A DNA stretch of 64,000 bases from Natronococcus occultus SP4 (GCF_000328685.1 NC_019976.1:1-64000); one strand, 5' to 3'. Shown: positions 43,050 to 52,299, counted from the first letter of the stretch. A program made the numbers and translations. Notes: generated by a model from the sequence alone, not told the origin.

Positions 43050-43343
43050 ATGTCAATTCAACCACGCACACCCGAAACCGTTTCGGCTCGCAGTCGCACC
43101 GACCCTCGACCGGACTACATTCTCGTCGGTATCGACACCGAGGACGCACACCACGTCTACCGAACGACCGACGAAACGGTCCACGTCATCCACGACACCG
43201 ACCGCACCTACCGCTACGACCTCGCGGCCCCCGACCGATCGATCAACGACTGGATTGACTACATCCAGACCCGGCGGGGCTTCAGAACCCAGCACCGCTA
43301 CAAGACGCTCGCGGACTTGCTCACCATGGCGGAGGCGATCTAG
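43050..43343 (+). CDS. Hypothetical protein of the recombinase module
   Basis: From ATG 43050 the product is 97 residues (an upstream start at 42963 would add 29 less plausible codons). It begins MSIQPRTPETVSARSRTDPR and has DYILVGIDTEDAHHVYRTTD followed by a strand-rich stretch. High-GC codon use is typical for haloarchaeal plasmid genes. No family recognised. Its stop is adjacent to the next gene. Confidence 0.6.
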   Translation: MSIQPRTPETVSARSRTDPRPDYILVGIDTEDAHHVYRTTDETVHVIHDTDRTYRYDLAAPDRSINDWIDYIQTRRGFRTQHRYKTLADLLTMAEAI

Positions 43344-43692
43344 ATGGCCTCGAGCGACACCACTACGCCTGGACGACCGCCCGCGCCTGCGCGTCGGCGA
43401 CCACGTCCGCAATCGCGAGATGCCCACCCAGACGCTGCTCGTCCTCGAACACACGGAGATCCCCGCCAACGAGTACCCGATCGGGAACACAAAGAGTCAC
43501 GGCAGCGAGTACCCGATCGGGATGGGACTCGCGACCAGTGCCGACGTCCACCCCGAGTACGACCCCACCAGCGAAATCCTTCGGGTCGCCTACCCCAATC
43601 CAACGGCGCCCAGCGTTTCGGAGCTCATCATCGCGCCGATCCCACGGGCTCGCCTCGCACTGGTCATCCGCTTCCACGGAGGCCACGACTAA
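43344..43692 (+). CDS. Hypothetical protein, probable 5' frameshift
   Basis: The frame ending at 43692 carries a convincing protein: LRLDDRPRLRVGDHVRNREM, LLVLEHTEIPANEYPIGNTK, ADVHPEYDPTSEILRVAYPN and ARLALVIRFHGGHD. It has no start codon before ATG 43420. The ATG at 43344 (MASSD) is one frame off; removing one A near 43359 would join it. So either the gene starts at 43420 (90 residues) or it is frameshifted. The stop overlaps the next start (TAATG). Confidence 0.5.
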
Positions 43693-43946
43693 TGTTGCTC
43701 GAGGCTACGCCCGTGCAACTGCTCGCGGGACTGTCCGTCGGTACCCAGGGTTCCACCCACTGCCAGTGGTGTGGCTACGAGTTCTACGAAGGCGACGTCG
43801 CCACCGTCCTGGTCTCGAAGCCAGCCGACAGTGACCACTGGACGGTTCACCGCGCCTACTGTGCCGGCTGTTCACCGATGAGCACTCCGGACGGGGCTAA
43901 CACCAGTAGCTCCGAGAAACGGGTCACCCAGTCCGACGCCGATTAA
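43692..43946 (+). CDS. Small zinc-ribbon-like protein
   Basis: The 84-residue protein has CQWCGYEFYEGDVATVLVSK and HRAYCAGCSPMSTPDG, two CxxC pairs about 35 residues apart, suggesting a zinc-binding module. It overlaps the preceding gene by one base and is part of the same series. Function unknown. Confidence 0.7.
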   Translation: MLLEATPVQLLAGLSVGTQGSTHCQWCGYEFYEGDVATVLVSKPADSDHWTVHRAYCAGCSPMSTPDGANTSSSEKRVTQSDAD

Positions 43947-44099
43947 GCACGGCATTCGATGTCGGCCACTCCGCCAGCAGCCCGCGAACATAGGGACTCC
44001 ACCAGTTCCGGAGTCCCGGCTGCCAAGCCGACCGACCACAGTGGCCGCACAGCGACGCGTATCGTTCGCACAGCGATTTTTTGCGATCACTAACCACCG

Positions 44100-44921
44100 A
44101 TGTCTTCCAACCACACTACTTCCGACAGCGACGCACAGTCGACGACCGTCCAGACGCTAACCGAGGAACTACGAACACTCCGTTCGCGGGTCGACGAACT
44201 CGAGACCGAAAAGGAGACGCTCGAACGGCAGGTCGAAACCCAGCAGGAACGGATCGACGACCTGGAAGAGCGACTCGACGAGAACGACCAGACCCGCACG
44301 GACCTCGCGAAAAACGCCACCCAGGCCAAATCACAGGCCGAGGAAGCAAAGGAGATCGCCCGCTCTGCCAGCGCCAAGGCCTGCCAGGTCGAAGCCACTG
44401 TCGAAGAGAACGACGGTGCCGACACCGCCAACGAGACGGCACAGCTGCCCGGTGACGTCGAACCCTCCACGAGTCCGCTGGACTTCTTCGCGAACTGCCG
44501 CCAGTACAAAGTCAAGCAGCGGTTCGTGGACGACCGCAGCGAGCAAAACACCTACCGAGCGTTGCTGGTCGCCAAACGCTGGGAGGAGTTCGCGACCAAA
44601 CGCACGACCGGTGATGGCGTCTTCTTCACCCGCGAGGACGTGCGCCAGGCCCTGACCGCGATCATGGGCGAACAGCCACACGGGACGACCATCACGCGTG
44701 TCTGGGAAGCAATGAAAGACCTCGGTGGCTCGGACCTCGAAGAGCGGACGCGACAGGTGAGTCCGAAGCAACCTGCAAAGGAGATCTTGGTGATGGATCG
44801 TGAGACCGCAACCGGACTGCTCGAGAATCGGTACTGCCACCTAGATCTGCTCGAGGACGGTGCACCGAGTGCTGGTGGCGTCACACCTGTTGTGACCAAG
44901 CCAACAGCCGGAACCGCGTGA
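44100..44921 (+). CDS. Coiled-coil hypothetical protein of the recombinase module
   Basis: The 273-residue protein has a Glu/Arg-rich coiled coil at residues about 18-95 (LRSRVDELETEKETLERQVE and following), then a globular helical domain: PLDFFANCRQYKVKQRFVDD, EQNTYRALLVAKRWEEFATK, FTREDVRQALTAIMGEQPHG. The domain looks like a DNA-associated or structural plasmid protein, but no family is recognised. Codon use is strongly GC-biased as in the neighbours. Confidence 0.7.
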   Translation: MSSNHTTSDSDAQSTTVQTLTEELRTLRSRVDELETEKETLERQVETQQERIDDLEERLDENDQTRTDLAKNATQAKSQAEEAKEIARSASAKACQVEATVEENDGADTANETAQLPGDVEPSTSPLDFFANCRQYKVKQRFVDDRSEQNTYRALLVAKRWEEFATKRTTGDGVFFTREDVRQALTAIMGEQPHGTTITRVWEAMKDLGGSDLEERTRQVSPKQPAKEILVMDRETATGLLENRYCHLDLLEDGAPSAGGVTPVVTKPTAGTA

Positions 44922-45626
44922 GAACGACAAGATAGGCCACAATAAGAGAGGAAGACGGACACGAACGGATCTGGTCGTCGACTTCCCAGTCGACGTCGCT
45001 GTCTCTTCTAGTGACAACTACGAGGAGGTGCCTCCTGTTTCAGAAGTAGTAGCAGTATGAATAACACCGATTCGGCGGTTGCGCTCACCTTCGTCCTCAC
45101 AACGGGTGTGACTGGTTCTCTCTTGTAGTTCCATGGAGGGGAGCGTTTGATTCACAGCAGCGTCTATTCTACAAGAAATACTTGATACTGTCCAGTTCCA
45201 TATAATACAGTGGCGAGACTCGAGAAGAATTTCATGACACGATGGTCGTGGTAGATGGACGAACAGCTCTGAGTTCTCGATTGTCTATCTGTACGTATAG
45301 TGGGCGATCACGGATCGTAGTTCGTGCTGCATTCGCGCTGTGGCGGTACCGCTAGCGCTACAAGCGCAGCACCCGCGAGCGACCATCGGGAGCGAGCGGC
45401 TTTTTAGCGTAGATTTTTGGAGGAGTGGTGAGCGAGCAACGCGAGCGAACCCGACGAGAAAAAGGTACGTGGGCATCTGCACGTACCGATTCGAGCAACT
45501 CGAGTCTATACCATACTATAGAAAGGTTACCATTTCACGACTCCATCCCTAGGTGAACTCGCGACCCCGAATCGCATCGTGTATCTGGTGGCCGTCGGGC
45601 ACGAAATCACAACACGATACCAGCTA
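44922..45626. other. Gene-free region with dispersed repeat
   Basis: About 700 bp between the coiled-coil gene and the RHH antitoxin promoter. It contains copy 2 of repeat family A (45330-45485). No coding frame was recognised. Confidence 0.4.
45330..45485. repeat. Dispersed repeat family A, copy 2
   Basis: CAAGCGCAGCACCCGCGAGC, GGGAGCGAGCGGCTTTTTAG, GTAGATTTTTGGAGGAGTGG and AAAAAGGTACGTGGGCATCT match copies at 17911-18080 and 52335-52478; the last copy is the closer match, with the same GGAGGAGTGGTGAGCGAGCA stretch. Confidence 0.8.
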
Positions 45627-45681
45627 GGCTCACATTGTACACACGAAAAGGGCTAAATATGCTGGCTCACAACGTACACAT
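45627..45681 (+). promoter_or_regulatory. Operator direct repeats and TATA box of the RHH/PIN operon
   Basis: GGCTCACATTGTACACAC (45627-45644) and GGCTCACAACGTACACAT (45664-45681) are direct repeats 37 bp apart. GGGCTAAATATG, a TATA-like element, lies between them. The second repeat ends just before ATG 45683. This arrangement is expected for autoregulation by a ribbon-helix-helix antitoxin. Confidence 0.7.
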
Positions 45682-45682
45682 C

Positions 45683-45985
45683 ATGAGTAGCGACAAGAAG
45701 CGCGTTCAATTTCGGGCGCCACACCGACTTATCGATCGAACTGATGCACTCGCGGACGTCCTCGGAGAAGACCGGACGGACATCCTCGTGACTGCGCTAC
45801 GGGAGTACCTTCAGGAGGCCGCTCACGACGATGCGCTCACCCAAGAGATTGCAGCCGCCTACTACGACGGCGAGATTTCGTTCGAGCAACTCAAAGCACT
45901 CGTCGGTGCCGAAGAGGCGGCGAATCTCCGGGTGTTAAAACAGCAGCTGGACGAGGACTTCATCGACGAGGTTGCCGACGCATAG
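45683..45985 (+). CDS. Ribbon-helix-helix antitoxin
   Basis: From ATG 45683 the product is 100 residues: MSSDKKRVQFRAPHRLIDRT gives the RHH strand and helix, followed by DALADVLGEDRTDILVTALR as the second helix. The acidic C-terminus (ILQQL-like and DEDFIDEVADA) would wrap the toxin. Its stop codon abuts the PIN gene start (TAG ATG). An earlier start at 45635 would add 16 codons through the operator and is less likely. Confidence 0.85.
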   Translation: MSSDKKRVQFRAPHRLIDRTDALADVLGEDRTDILVTALREYLQEAAHDDALTQEIAAAYYDGEISFEQLKALVGAEEAANLRVLKQQLDEDFIDEVADA

Positions 45986-46498
45986 ATGTCGCGGCTTGTC
46001 GCAGATTCTTCTGGCCTCATTAGTCTCGGAGTCGTTGCTGACGACGATCCCAATCCACTCTCAATTTGTCTGACCCAGTACGAGGTTGTGGTTCCAACAG
46101 CGGTCATCGAGGAACTCCGAGAGGTCGCCTCGTATGATGATGCCCACGGTCGTGCTGCAACCACTGTGCTTGAACGAGATGAGATGCTCGAGAGACGGTC
46201 GGTCGACCTCGACGCCGAGTTTCCGCTCGATGACGGTGAGAACACTGCCGTCACCCTCTCGAACGAACTTGACGCCACACTATTTCTCTGTGATGAATTT
46301 AACCAACTCGGCTTGATCCACGCATCGCTCGCCGATACCCGGCTTGTGACGACGCCGACCATGCTCTCGGTCCTTGTCCAAACCGAGCAGCTGTCAGGTG
46401 CCGAGGCCCGGATACTCCTCGACAAAATCAGTGACGCCCGCAGCTGGGACGCGAACAGCTACGTACAGCGGGCCCGCTCGTTGCTCGAAGAACCCTGA
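45986..46498 (+). CDS. PIN-like toxin (VapC superfamily)
   Basis: The 170-residue protein starts MSRLVADSSGLISLGVVADD with the first Asp of a PIN-type fold, then VVPTAVIEELREVASYDDAH (Glu), GENTAVTLSNELDATLFLCD with two acidic residues, and TRLVTTPTMLSVLVQTE. It follows an RHH antitoxin with no gap, as in many VapBC-like pairs. The acidic quartet supports metal-dependent RNase activity. Confidence 0.85.
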   Translation: MSRLVADSSGLISLGVVADDDPNPLSICLTQYEVVVPTAVIEELREVASYDDAHGRAATTVLERDEMLERRSVDLDAEFPLDDGENTAVTLSNELDATLFLCDEFNQLGLIHASLADTRLVTTPTMLSVLVQTEQLSGAEARILLDKISDARSWDANSYVQRARSLLEEP

Positions 46499-46509
46499 CA
46501 ATACCACTC

Positions 46510-46760
46510 TCGCATCAGCTGGCAGTTGACCCTTGGCTCGAGCGCGCTGTTGATCGATGTCTGGCCGGGTGTACTACGGTCAGGAGCACCACCAAGTTCC
46601 TCGTAGACGCGTTCAGGGATCACAAAGGTAATCTCGTGCTACCGAGCGAACCGCTCGAGAGCACTGTACTTGGGATTCTGTTGGCGACTACATGCGACAA
46701 AAAGTCCGAATCAGCAACCCATGCTACGGAGTCCGATAAGTAGTCGTCATCTCGATTCAT
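46510..46760 (-). pseudogene. Degenerate PIN-domain gene
   Basis: Two minus-strand frames give WVADSDFLSHVVANR and QQNPKYSALERFAR, then a stop, and HEITFVIPERVYEELGGAPD, RSTPGQTSINSALE. These match the start of a PIN-domain toxin (VADSDFL, VIPERVYEEL). A frameshift and one stop are present. The stretch 46761-47027 holds no clear gene; a short frame with TYYVATEIGDDVLEAVEDGQ (about 46856) may be another fragment. Confidence 0.6.
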
Positions 46761-47027
46761 CGAACTCACTCAGGCTGGCTCTCAGCCAGCGGATGCTCAC
46801 GTGCGTTCTGTAAATGCTCGAAATACGGATCAACCTCCTGCATGTCGAGAACCACGTACTATGTGGCGACAGAAATCGGGGATGACGTGCTTGAAGCGGT
46901 TGAGGATGGACAGCTTGACAGTCACTGATCGTCCGTACGTACTACATAACGGTTCGAAACCAGCGGAGTCCGAATAGCAGGCGACAGCGGCCAGGACTTG
47001 ATTACCGAGCGATGCGTACTGCTGGAT

Positions 47028-47366
47028 ATGGCATATCGGCTTGTACGTGCTCGCCCGAAGGTGGATCGACTCGTCGAATTACGCGAACGGCTCGATACTG
47101 GAGAGATCGAAGCGATGGATCCGTTCGGACGTGCTATGACACAAGCATTGGAGGAGGCGCGGTTCGATCCAGCGAGCGGTGAGGCAGTCTGGATCGAGGA
47201 GGACTACTGTTCGCCGCCACTTGCGATGGAACGTACCGAAGTCCTAGACGACTACTTCGAGGACATTACTATCGTCGAAGAAGACGTGGAGGAAACAGCT
47301 GGATGGCAGCAGATCAGTGATTTCCCCGGCCTCTGGAAGCAGGTTCTCGACGACGTACAACGTTAA
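47028..47366 (+). CDS. Hypothetical protein
   Basis: From ATG 47028 the product is 112 residues (an upstream start at 46998 would add ten). MAYRLVRARPKVDRLVELRE and GEIEAMDPFGRAMTQALEEA are helical; SGEAVWIEEDYCSPPLAMER contains the only Cys. I recall similar haloarchaeal proteins of unknown function, but no family name. It stands alone with no obvious partner. Confidence 0.6.
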   Translation: MAYRLVRARPKVDRLVELRERLDTGEIEAMDPFGRAMTQALEEARFDPASGEAVWIEEDYCSPPLAMERTEVLDDYFEDITIVEEDVEETAGWQQISDFPGLWKQVLDDVQR

Positions 47367-47508
47367 ACGAGGACTCTCCATGAGCGAGATCGGACTAGGC
47401 GTTGCTGTCGGAACAGATGGATTCTGTTCACGGCGGATTCCTACGAGAGACACCGGATATTGGCCACTGGGACCTAGACGGAGTTTCGGTGTCTCACCGG
47501 ACTGGCTA

Positions 47509-48621
47509 CTACACGGATTCGTCGAGAAGTTCCTGAATCCTCTCCTCGATGAATTCCTTATCTGTAGGATCAAGCCCAAGCATTCCGAAATGTCCCCATG
47601 GGGTAGGAATCGAACGGAGTTCGCTATCGGGAATCATCTCTTCTTCGTGCTGGCAGCTTTCGACCGTGAAGAACATGTCCTGCTCGAACGGCATCACGTA
47701 GGTCTTCGCTTCGATACGGTTGAGCGCTGCTTCGAGGTCGCCATCCGTGATGCGACTGACGTCGGCGTTCTGCCATTTCCACGCCATGCAGAGCAGGTTG
47801 TTCGGGTCCATTGGAAGGAACCACTCGTCCCAGAACGCGTGCATGAAATCGCTCAATGAAGAAAAGCCGACGTCGCGCCATTTCTCTTGTCGATACAATG
47901 CGTCACTGGCGCCGATGATCGCCCAGATCCGGGCATGACGTTGTAGCCCTCGCCTGACGTCGCGTGGATCAGAATAGTACCCCTCGTCCCAGTTCGGGTC
48001 CGATTTGATGGCGTCAGTCAGCGCATCGACCAGCAACCGGCTGATAACGGGGTTTCGTGCTGTGCCACCGATCGGCGCCGCCCGTTTGACCATTTCCGGA
48101 TACCGAACGGCCCATTCGTAGGTTTGCTGGGCGCCCATCGACCAACCCAGCACAAGTTGCAACTCGTCGATACCGAATTCCTCTGTGACGAGTCGATGCT
48201 GGGCCCGAATGTCATCGCTGATACGCACTTTCGGGAAGTCCCCCTGTCCATATGGCGGTGGCGTGTTATGCGGGGACATCGATAACCCGTTACCGATCTG
48301 ATTCGGTAAGATAACGAAGTACTCATTTGGATCAACTGCTGCGTCTTCGCTAATATACATCTCCATGTCCTTGCTCGTTCCCGAATACATATGCGGGAAC
48401 AGCACAGCGTTGTCCTTCGCGTCGTTTAGTTCGCCGAAGGTCGCGTATGCGATCGTACAGTTCCTGAGTGTCTCACCTTCTTCGAGTTCGAAGGTATCCA
48501 TCGAGAAGAACTCGAGCGGACCGTGGAGTTCTTCGGTGTAATAGTTGGTTCCGATTCCGGTTTGGACGTGACTGGCTCCTGGTGAGGGTGTGTCGGCTGG
48601 TGTCTGGTTTTCATTGGTCAT
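47509..48621 (-). CDS. MetX-like alpha/beta hydrolase (homoserine O-acetyltransferase family)
   Basis: The 370-residue protein has the alpha/beta fold of MetX: ETLRNCTIAYATFGELNDAK and NAVLFPHMYSGTS in the N-terminal part, VILPNQIGNGLSMSPHNTPP, the nucleophile elbow LVLGWSMGAQQTYEWAVRYP (Ser), and a late His in TPWGHFGMLGLDP. MetX enzymes acetylate homoserine, but many relatives have other substrates; the segment after the elbow is divergent, so the reaction is open. A ribosome-binding-like element is weak. No methionine genes adjoin it. Confidence 0.85.
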   Translation of the reverse strand: MTNENQTPADTPSPGASHVQTGIGTNYYTEELHGPLEFFSMDTFELEEGETLRNCTIAYATFGELNDAKDNAVLFPHMYSGTSKDMEMYISEDAAVDPNEYFVILPNQIGNGLSMSPHNTPPPYGQGDFPKVRISDDIRAQHRLVTEEFGIDELQLVLGWSMGAQQTYEWAVRYPEMVKRAAPIGGTARNPVISRLLVDALTDAIKSDPNWDEGYYSDPRDVRRGLQRHARIWAIIGASDALYRQEKWRDVGFSSLSDFMHAFWDEWFLPMDPNNLLCMAWKWQNADVSRITDGDLEAALNRIEAKTYVMPFEQDMFFTVESCQHEEEMIPDSELRSIPTPWGHFGMLGLDPTDKEFIEERIQELLDESV

Positions 48622-48863
48622 TCTTGGATCCTTCCGACCCTCTATGTTAGAGAGTCGCTTACAATCTACCCCACCTCGGGATATACCAATTGGGGAGGAG
48701 CATACCTCGTGAACGAAACACTCTCGGAAATTCTCTGAAGTAGGGATATTTCACCAATATCCTATAGCAGTACAAGGACGTACATATTCATCCCAATATA
48801 AATTACAATGTCTTGCTTCCGGTTGGATAAGATTGATACTCGTAGGGAAAAACACGCTATCTG

Positions 48864-50546
48864 ATGACGGAAAAAGTAAAAAGAAGGTCAAGCAAAGATG
48901 GATTGACAAACGAAGAGGAAATCGAGACCTCGGCTCACAGCTCGGTCTTCGGCCGGCGGTCCGTGCTGAAAGCCGCGGGCGTCGCCGGCGCCGGGAGTCT
49001 GGTAGCTAGCACCGCTGCCGTGGGAACATCGGGGTCCGAGTCGTTCGATCTGCTCGAGACGACCGTCGCGGAGGTACATGCGGCATTCGAAGCCGGCGAA
49101 CTGACTTCACGGGAACTCACCGAACGCTACATCGAGCGGATCGACGCCTACGACGACGAACTCAACTCGGTCATCACGGTCAACGAAGGCGCGATCAGCC
49201 GGGCCGAGGAACTCGACGAAGCATTCGCGGAGTCAGGCTCTGTTGGTCCGCTCCACGGCATCCCGTTGATGGTCAAGGACATCTTCAACACGGCGGACCT
49301 ACCGACGTCGGGCGGGAACGTCCTGTTCGAAGACACGGTCCCACACACGAACGCCTTCGTCGTCGAGCGCCTTCGTGAGGCCGGTGCAATCGTCCTCGCG
49401 AAGGTGAACACGGGAGAGTTCGCCTCCGGCTCGCTGAGTTCGCTCGGCGGCCAGACGTTCAACCCCTACGACACGGAGCGGAGTCCGTCGGGCTCGAGCG
49501 CGGGGACGGGAGCATCGGTCGCGGCGAACCTCGGGACAATCGGCATCGGGACGGAGACGAGCGGATCGATACTAGGCCCATCGACAGCAAACTCCCTGGT
49601 CGGGATCCAGCCGACGACGGGGCTGATCAGCCGTGACGGGATCATCCCGCTCAGCAGCACACTCGACACCGCGGGACCGATGACCCGAACCGTCGCCGAC
49701 GCCGCACGGCTGCTCGACGTCATGGTCGGCTACGATCCGGCGGATCGCGTCACCGCCGAAGGGGCCAGTAATATCCCCGAGGAGCCGTACATGTCGTTCC
49801 TCGAACCCGGCGGACTCGAGGGCGTCCGAGTCGGTGTTCCTCGCGGGCTCATCCCCGATGATCCCGAAGAGACCGGGATCGACGTCGGACAGCCTGCACA
49901 GGTCGTCGAGCGCTTCGAATCAGGTCTCGAGACGATCGAAGCCTGCGGTGCGACGGTCGTTGATCCCGTCGAGATTCCTGAGGAGCTCCAGGAAATCGCG
50001 GGCGAGCTAGCCCTCGACCTCATCACCTACGAGTACCGCCGCGAGTTCAACGCCTACCTTGAGAGTCTCGGCGACGCGGCGCCGGTCAATTCGATGCAGG
50101 AGGTCCTCGATTCCGAGACGATCGAAGGGTCGATCCTCGGACTGTTCGAGGCGGCCCTCGAGGTCGACCTGGAGGAACTCGACGAGAACGTCGATTATCT
50201 GGGGGCACTGCGAGACCAGCAAACGCTCCGTGAGGGGATGTTCGCCGTGTTGGCCGACGACAACCTCGACGCGCTCGTCTACCCCACGGACAACCGCACG
50301 CCGGCGGTCGTCGGTGAGGACCGGGAGATTCCCGACGCGATAAGCCCCACTATGCGGACGTTTAGCCCCGCAGCCAACTTCCCCAGCATCACCGTCCCCG
50401 CGGGGTACACCTCTGATCCCGCGCTTCCGGTCGGACTCTCGTTTCTCTCGCGGCCGTTCGCCGAACCGGACTTGATCGGGATGGCCGCAGCCTATGAACG
50501 GGCCTCGGACCTGCGCCGTCCACCCGAAGGGTTCGGCGCGCTGTAG
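48864..50546 (+). CDS. Secreted amidase (amidase signature family)
   Basis: The 560-residue protein begins with a region containing the Tat motif FGRRSVLKAAGVAGAGSLVA (about residues 29-48). The amidase signature domain has the Lys segment GIPLMVKDIFNTADLPTSGG, and the glycine/serine-rich segment ERSPSGSSAGTGASVAANLG followed by IGIGTETSGSILGPSTANSL, giving the Lys-Ser-Ser triad. Such enzymes hydrolyse amide bonds outside the cell or in its envelope; substrate unknown. It is divergent from the MetX-like gene. Confidence 0.92.
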   Translation: MTEKVKRRSSKDGLTNEEEIETSAHSSVFGRRSVLKAAGVAGAGSLVASTAAVGTSGSESFDLLETTVAEVHAAFEAGELTSRELTERYIERIDAYDDELNSVITVNEGAISRAEELDEAFAESGSVGPLHGIPLMVKDIFNTADLPTSGGNVLFEDTVPHTNAFVVERLREAGAIVLAKVNTGEFASGSLSSLGGQTFNPYDTERSPSGSSAGTGASVAANLGTIGIGTETSGSILGPSTANSLVGIQPTTGLISRDGIIPLSSTLDTAGPMTRTVADAARLLDVMVGYDPADRVTAEGASNIPEEPYMSFLEPGGLEGVRVGVPRGLIPDDPEETGIDVGQPAQVVERFESGLETIEACGATVVDPVEIPEELQEIAGELALDLITYEYRREFNAYLESLGDAAPVNSMQEVLDSETIEGSILGLFEAALEVDLEELDENVDYLGALRDQQTLREGMFAVLADDNLDALVYPTDNRTPAVVGEDREIPDAISPTMRTFSPAANFPSITVPAGYTSDPALPVGLSFLSRPFAEPDLIGMAAAYERASDLRRPPEGFGAL

Positions 50547-50587
50547 GCAGCTTGGACTCCTTGTCTGATAGATTCGCCCGGACACCA

Positions 50588-50645
50588 ACTACGGTCGCTA
50601 GCGTGGGTTACAAAACCGGCAACCCGACAGTCGACAACGCGGTTT
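50588..50645 (+). pseudogene. Remnant of a bioB 5' end
   Basis: GCTAGCGTGGGTTACAAAAC and ACCGGCAACCCGACAGTCGA resemble the start of bioB at 63253 (GCTAGCGTGGTTTACGAAAC), including the bases upstream of the GTG. In frame it reads VGYKTGNPTVDNAV and stops. About 55 bp are recognisable. Confidence 0.65.
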
Positions 50646-50649
50646 GATG

Positions 50650-50930
50650 TAGAAAACCCGAACTTAACGGCAGCTCCAGATTGGCTGGTTACTCGGTGGT
50701 TGCTGGCGCTTCTCCTGATAGTGGAAATTGAAATTATCATTGTGATATCAGCGAATCTCGAGGTGAACAGACGTTTGTTCAAGTAATAGCCATCAGACAG
50801 CGCGACACGAATATGCAGCTGCCCTCTTCGGCGAGTTCCGACGACTCAAACATGCGGTGCCCGACGAACAGGGCCGCATTCACTCCAATACCGACTCGTC
50901 TATCGGTGCGGCACTCCACCATTGTTCACC
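50650..50930 (+). other. Two short coding-like plus-strand fragments
   Basis: A frame at about 50645-50787 has a hydrophobic stretch (LVTRWLLALLLIVEIEIIIV) and stops at a TAA. The next one, about 50790-50940, reads EYAALFGEFRRLKHAVPDEQ, GRIHSNTDSSIGAALHH. Neither has a clear start. Both look like gene fragments; families not recognised. Confidence 0.35.
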
Positions 50931-51447
50931 GGCATCATCTCAACTGTGCGACGAGGTCGTCGAGTCGGCGACTTTTTCTGGGTACGTTCGTGGAGGCGAC
51001 GCTCCTCGGTGACGGTGGACCAATCACCGAATTCCGTCTACACCTCGTTAACCCGTTCCGCATCAAATCGAGGACGTCGACCTCCGTGGGTGAGTCGACA
51101 CCGTAGTCATCGCGGTACTCCGTAACCCGATCGGTCAGCTCCGACGCGTGGGCTTGCAACTCGTCGACCGTATTCTCCTGGGTCAACTCGTTGACCCGCC
51201 GCCATTCAAAATAGTCGTCGTTGCGTTCGTACCCGACCGGCCGATCCTCGTGCCGAACAACAATGCCAAAGTCCGCGTAGAAGGACGTCCGCGTCGACTC
51301 TGCCGAACAGTCCGCTCGCTTGGCAAGTCTCGGCAGCCGTCATCGGTTCTCGGGCGTGCAGCACCGCCACGTACACGTGCTGCTTCGTGTCCTCGCCTTC
51401 GAACGATCAAACGGAGGCGGGCCGTCGCGACGGGCATTGTCTGTCAT
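50925..51447 (-). pseudogene. DUF7342-like winged-helix regulator, multiply broken
   Basis: From ATG 51447 the minus strand reads MTDNARRDGPPPFDRSKART, then in another frame HVYVAVLHAREPMTAAETCQ, then ADFGIVVRHEDRPVGYERND, DYFEWRRVNELTQENTVDEL and ELTDRVTEYRDDYGVDSPTE; the tail continues in a third frame FDAERVNEV, stop, TEFGDWSTVTEERRLHERTQ. Pieced together this is a complete DUF7342-type plasmid regulator (family name from memory) with at least three frameshifts and one stop. Confidence 0.75.
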
Positions 51448-51872
51448 ACTCTCGCTAATGGGACTAGCGTACATATTTCTATCATGATCAAAATGTATCG
51501 TTTAGAGAGCTAGATTACACGTCGCTCAGGACATCACGCTGGAACGAATTGATCGGAAAGTCGCGGACCCCGGCGGTGACGAATGAGGACTCTTGCAACG
51601 CAAGAATCGAGAACAGGGCCAACGAGAGGGAGCAGAAAGGAAATCTAGATCAAGACTTCAACACAGGAGAGACCACCTGGGTAAATGGATTGCTCACGAT
51701 AGCGTTCATACGTTTTCGCGACCCACTCGATTAGCTCCTCGCTCGAACTGAGTTGATCACGGCCCTAGGATATCGTTACTTCTAGTCGAGGTGTATCATA
51801 GAGCCAGCCAAAGAAGCCATTTTCACAAATATTCTATCGAATAGACTGTTGGATGGGTCTGCCCACTGCCAG
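51448..51872. other. Gene-free stretch
   Basis: About 425 bp with no coding frame of haloarchaeal character and no repeat seen. Confidence 0.4.
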
Positions 51873-52013
51873 TCACGCCGGCTGGCTCTCCAGGATGGTC
51901 ACCCAGTGGGTTGGATTGTCGGCCTCATGGGTGCTGGCAGCCTGGTTCGCGTCGGCCCAGTCCGTAAACGCCTGATCGAGTGTGCACCGATCACACCGTA
52001 GTTGGTATGTCAT
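51873..52013 (-). CDS. Small CxxC protein (46 residues)
   Basis: Starting at ATG 52013 the product reads MTYQLRCDRCTLDQAFTDWA, DANQAASTHEADNPTHWVTI and LESQPA. The C-D-R-C pair and later His residues (STHEADNPTHW) would form a small zinc site. Proteins of this size and pattern are frequent in haloarchaea; role unknown. The longer upstream frame to 52220 is not haloarchaeal in composition, so the short start is preferred. Confidence 0.7.
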   Translation of the reverse strand: MTYQLRCDRCTLDQAFTDWADANQAASTHEADNPTHWVTILESQPA

Positions 52014-52259
52014 ATGGCAACATTCAACGTGAGACTGCTTAATGGTATCCCAGCGGTTCCTCACCTCTACTGCACTATTTACTCGAGCAGGCGATGGGTT
52101 GGTCCGTGGTTGCACGTAGTAGCTCCACTCACAGCGATAGCATCTATCGAAGAACAACCAAATTATTTTGATAGGCCACCACCTGAGCGGCAGCCGCTTT
52201 CTCACACGACTCCGTAGCAACCGAGTTCCGTTTGACCCCTGATCTACTACCGCGCATAG
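52014..52259. other. Gene-free stretch
   Basis: About 245 bp upstream of the small CxxC gene with no recognised feature other than its presumed promoter. Confidence 0.3.
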
Positions 52260-52299
52260 TTAACCAACAGAATCCCCTCTATTGCCCGCTGTTGGTTAA
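52260..52299. repeat. TTAACCAAC inverted repeat, copy 4
   Basis: Arms TTAACCAAC (52260-52268) and GTTGGTTAA (52291-52299) with a 22-bp spacer. It is followed by AGGAGG and an ATG (52312) opening only six codons, as if a gene behind it had been lost. Confidence 0.85.
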
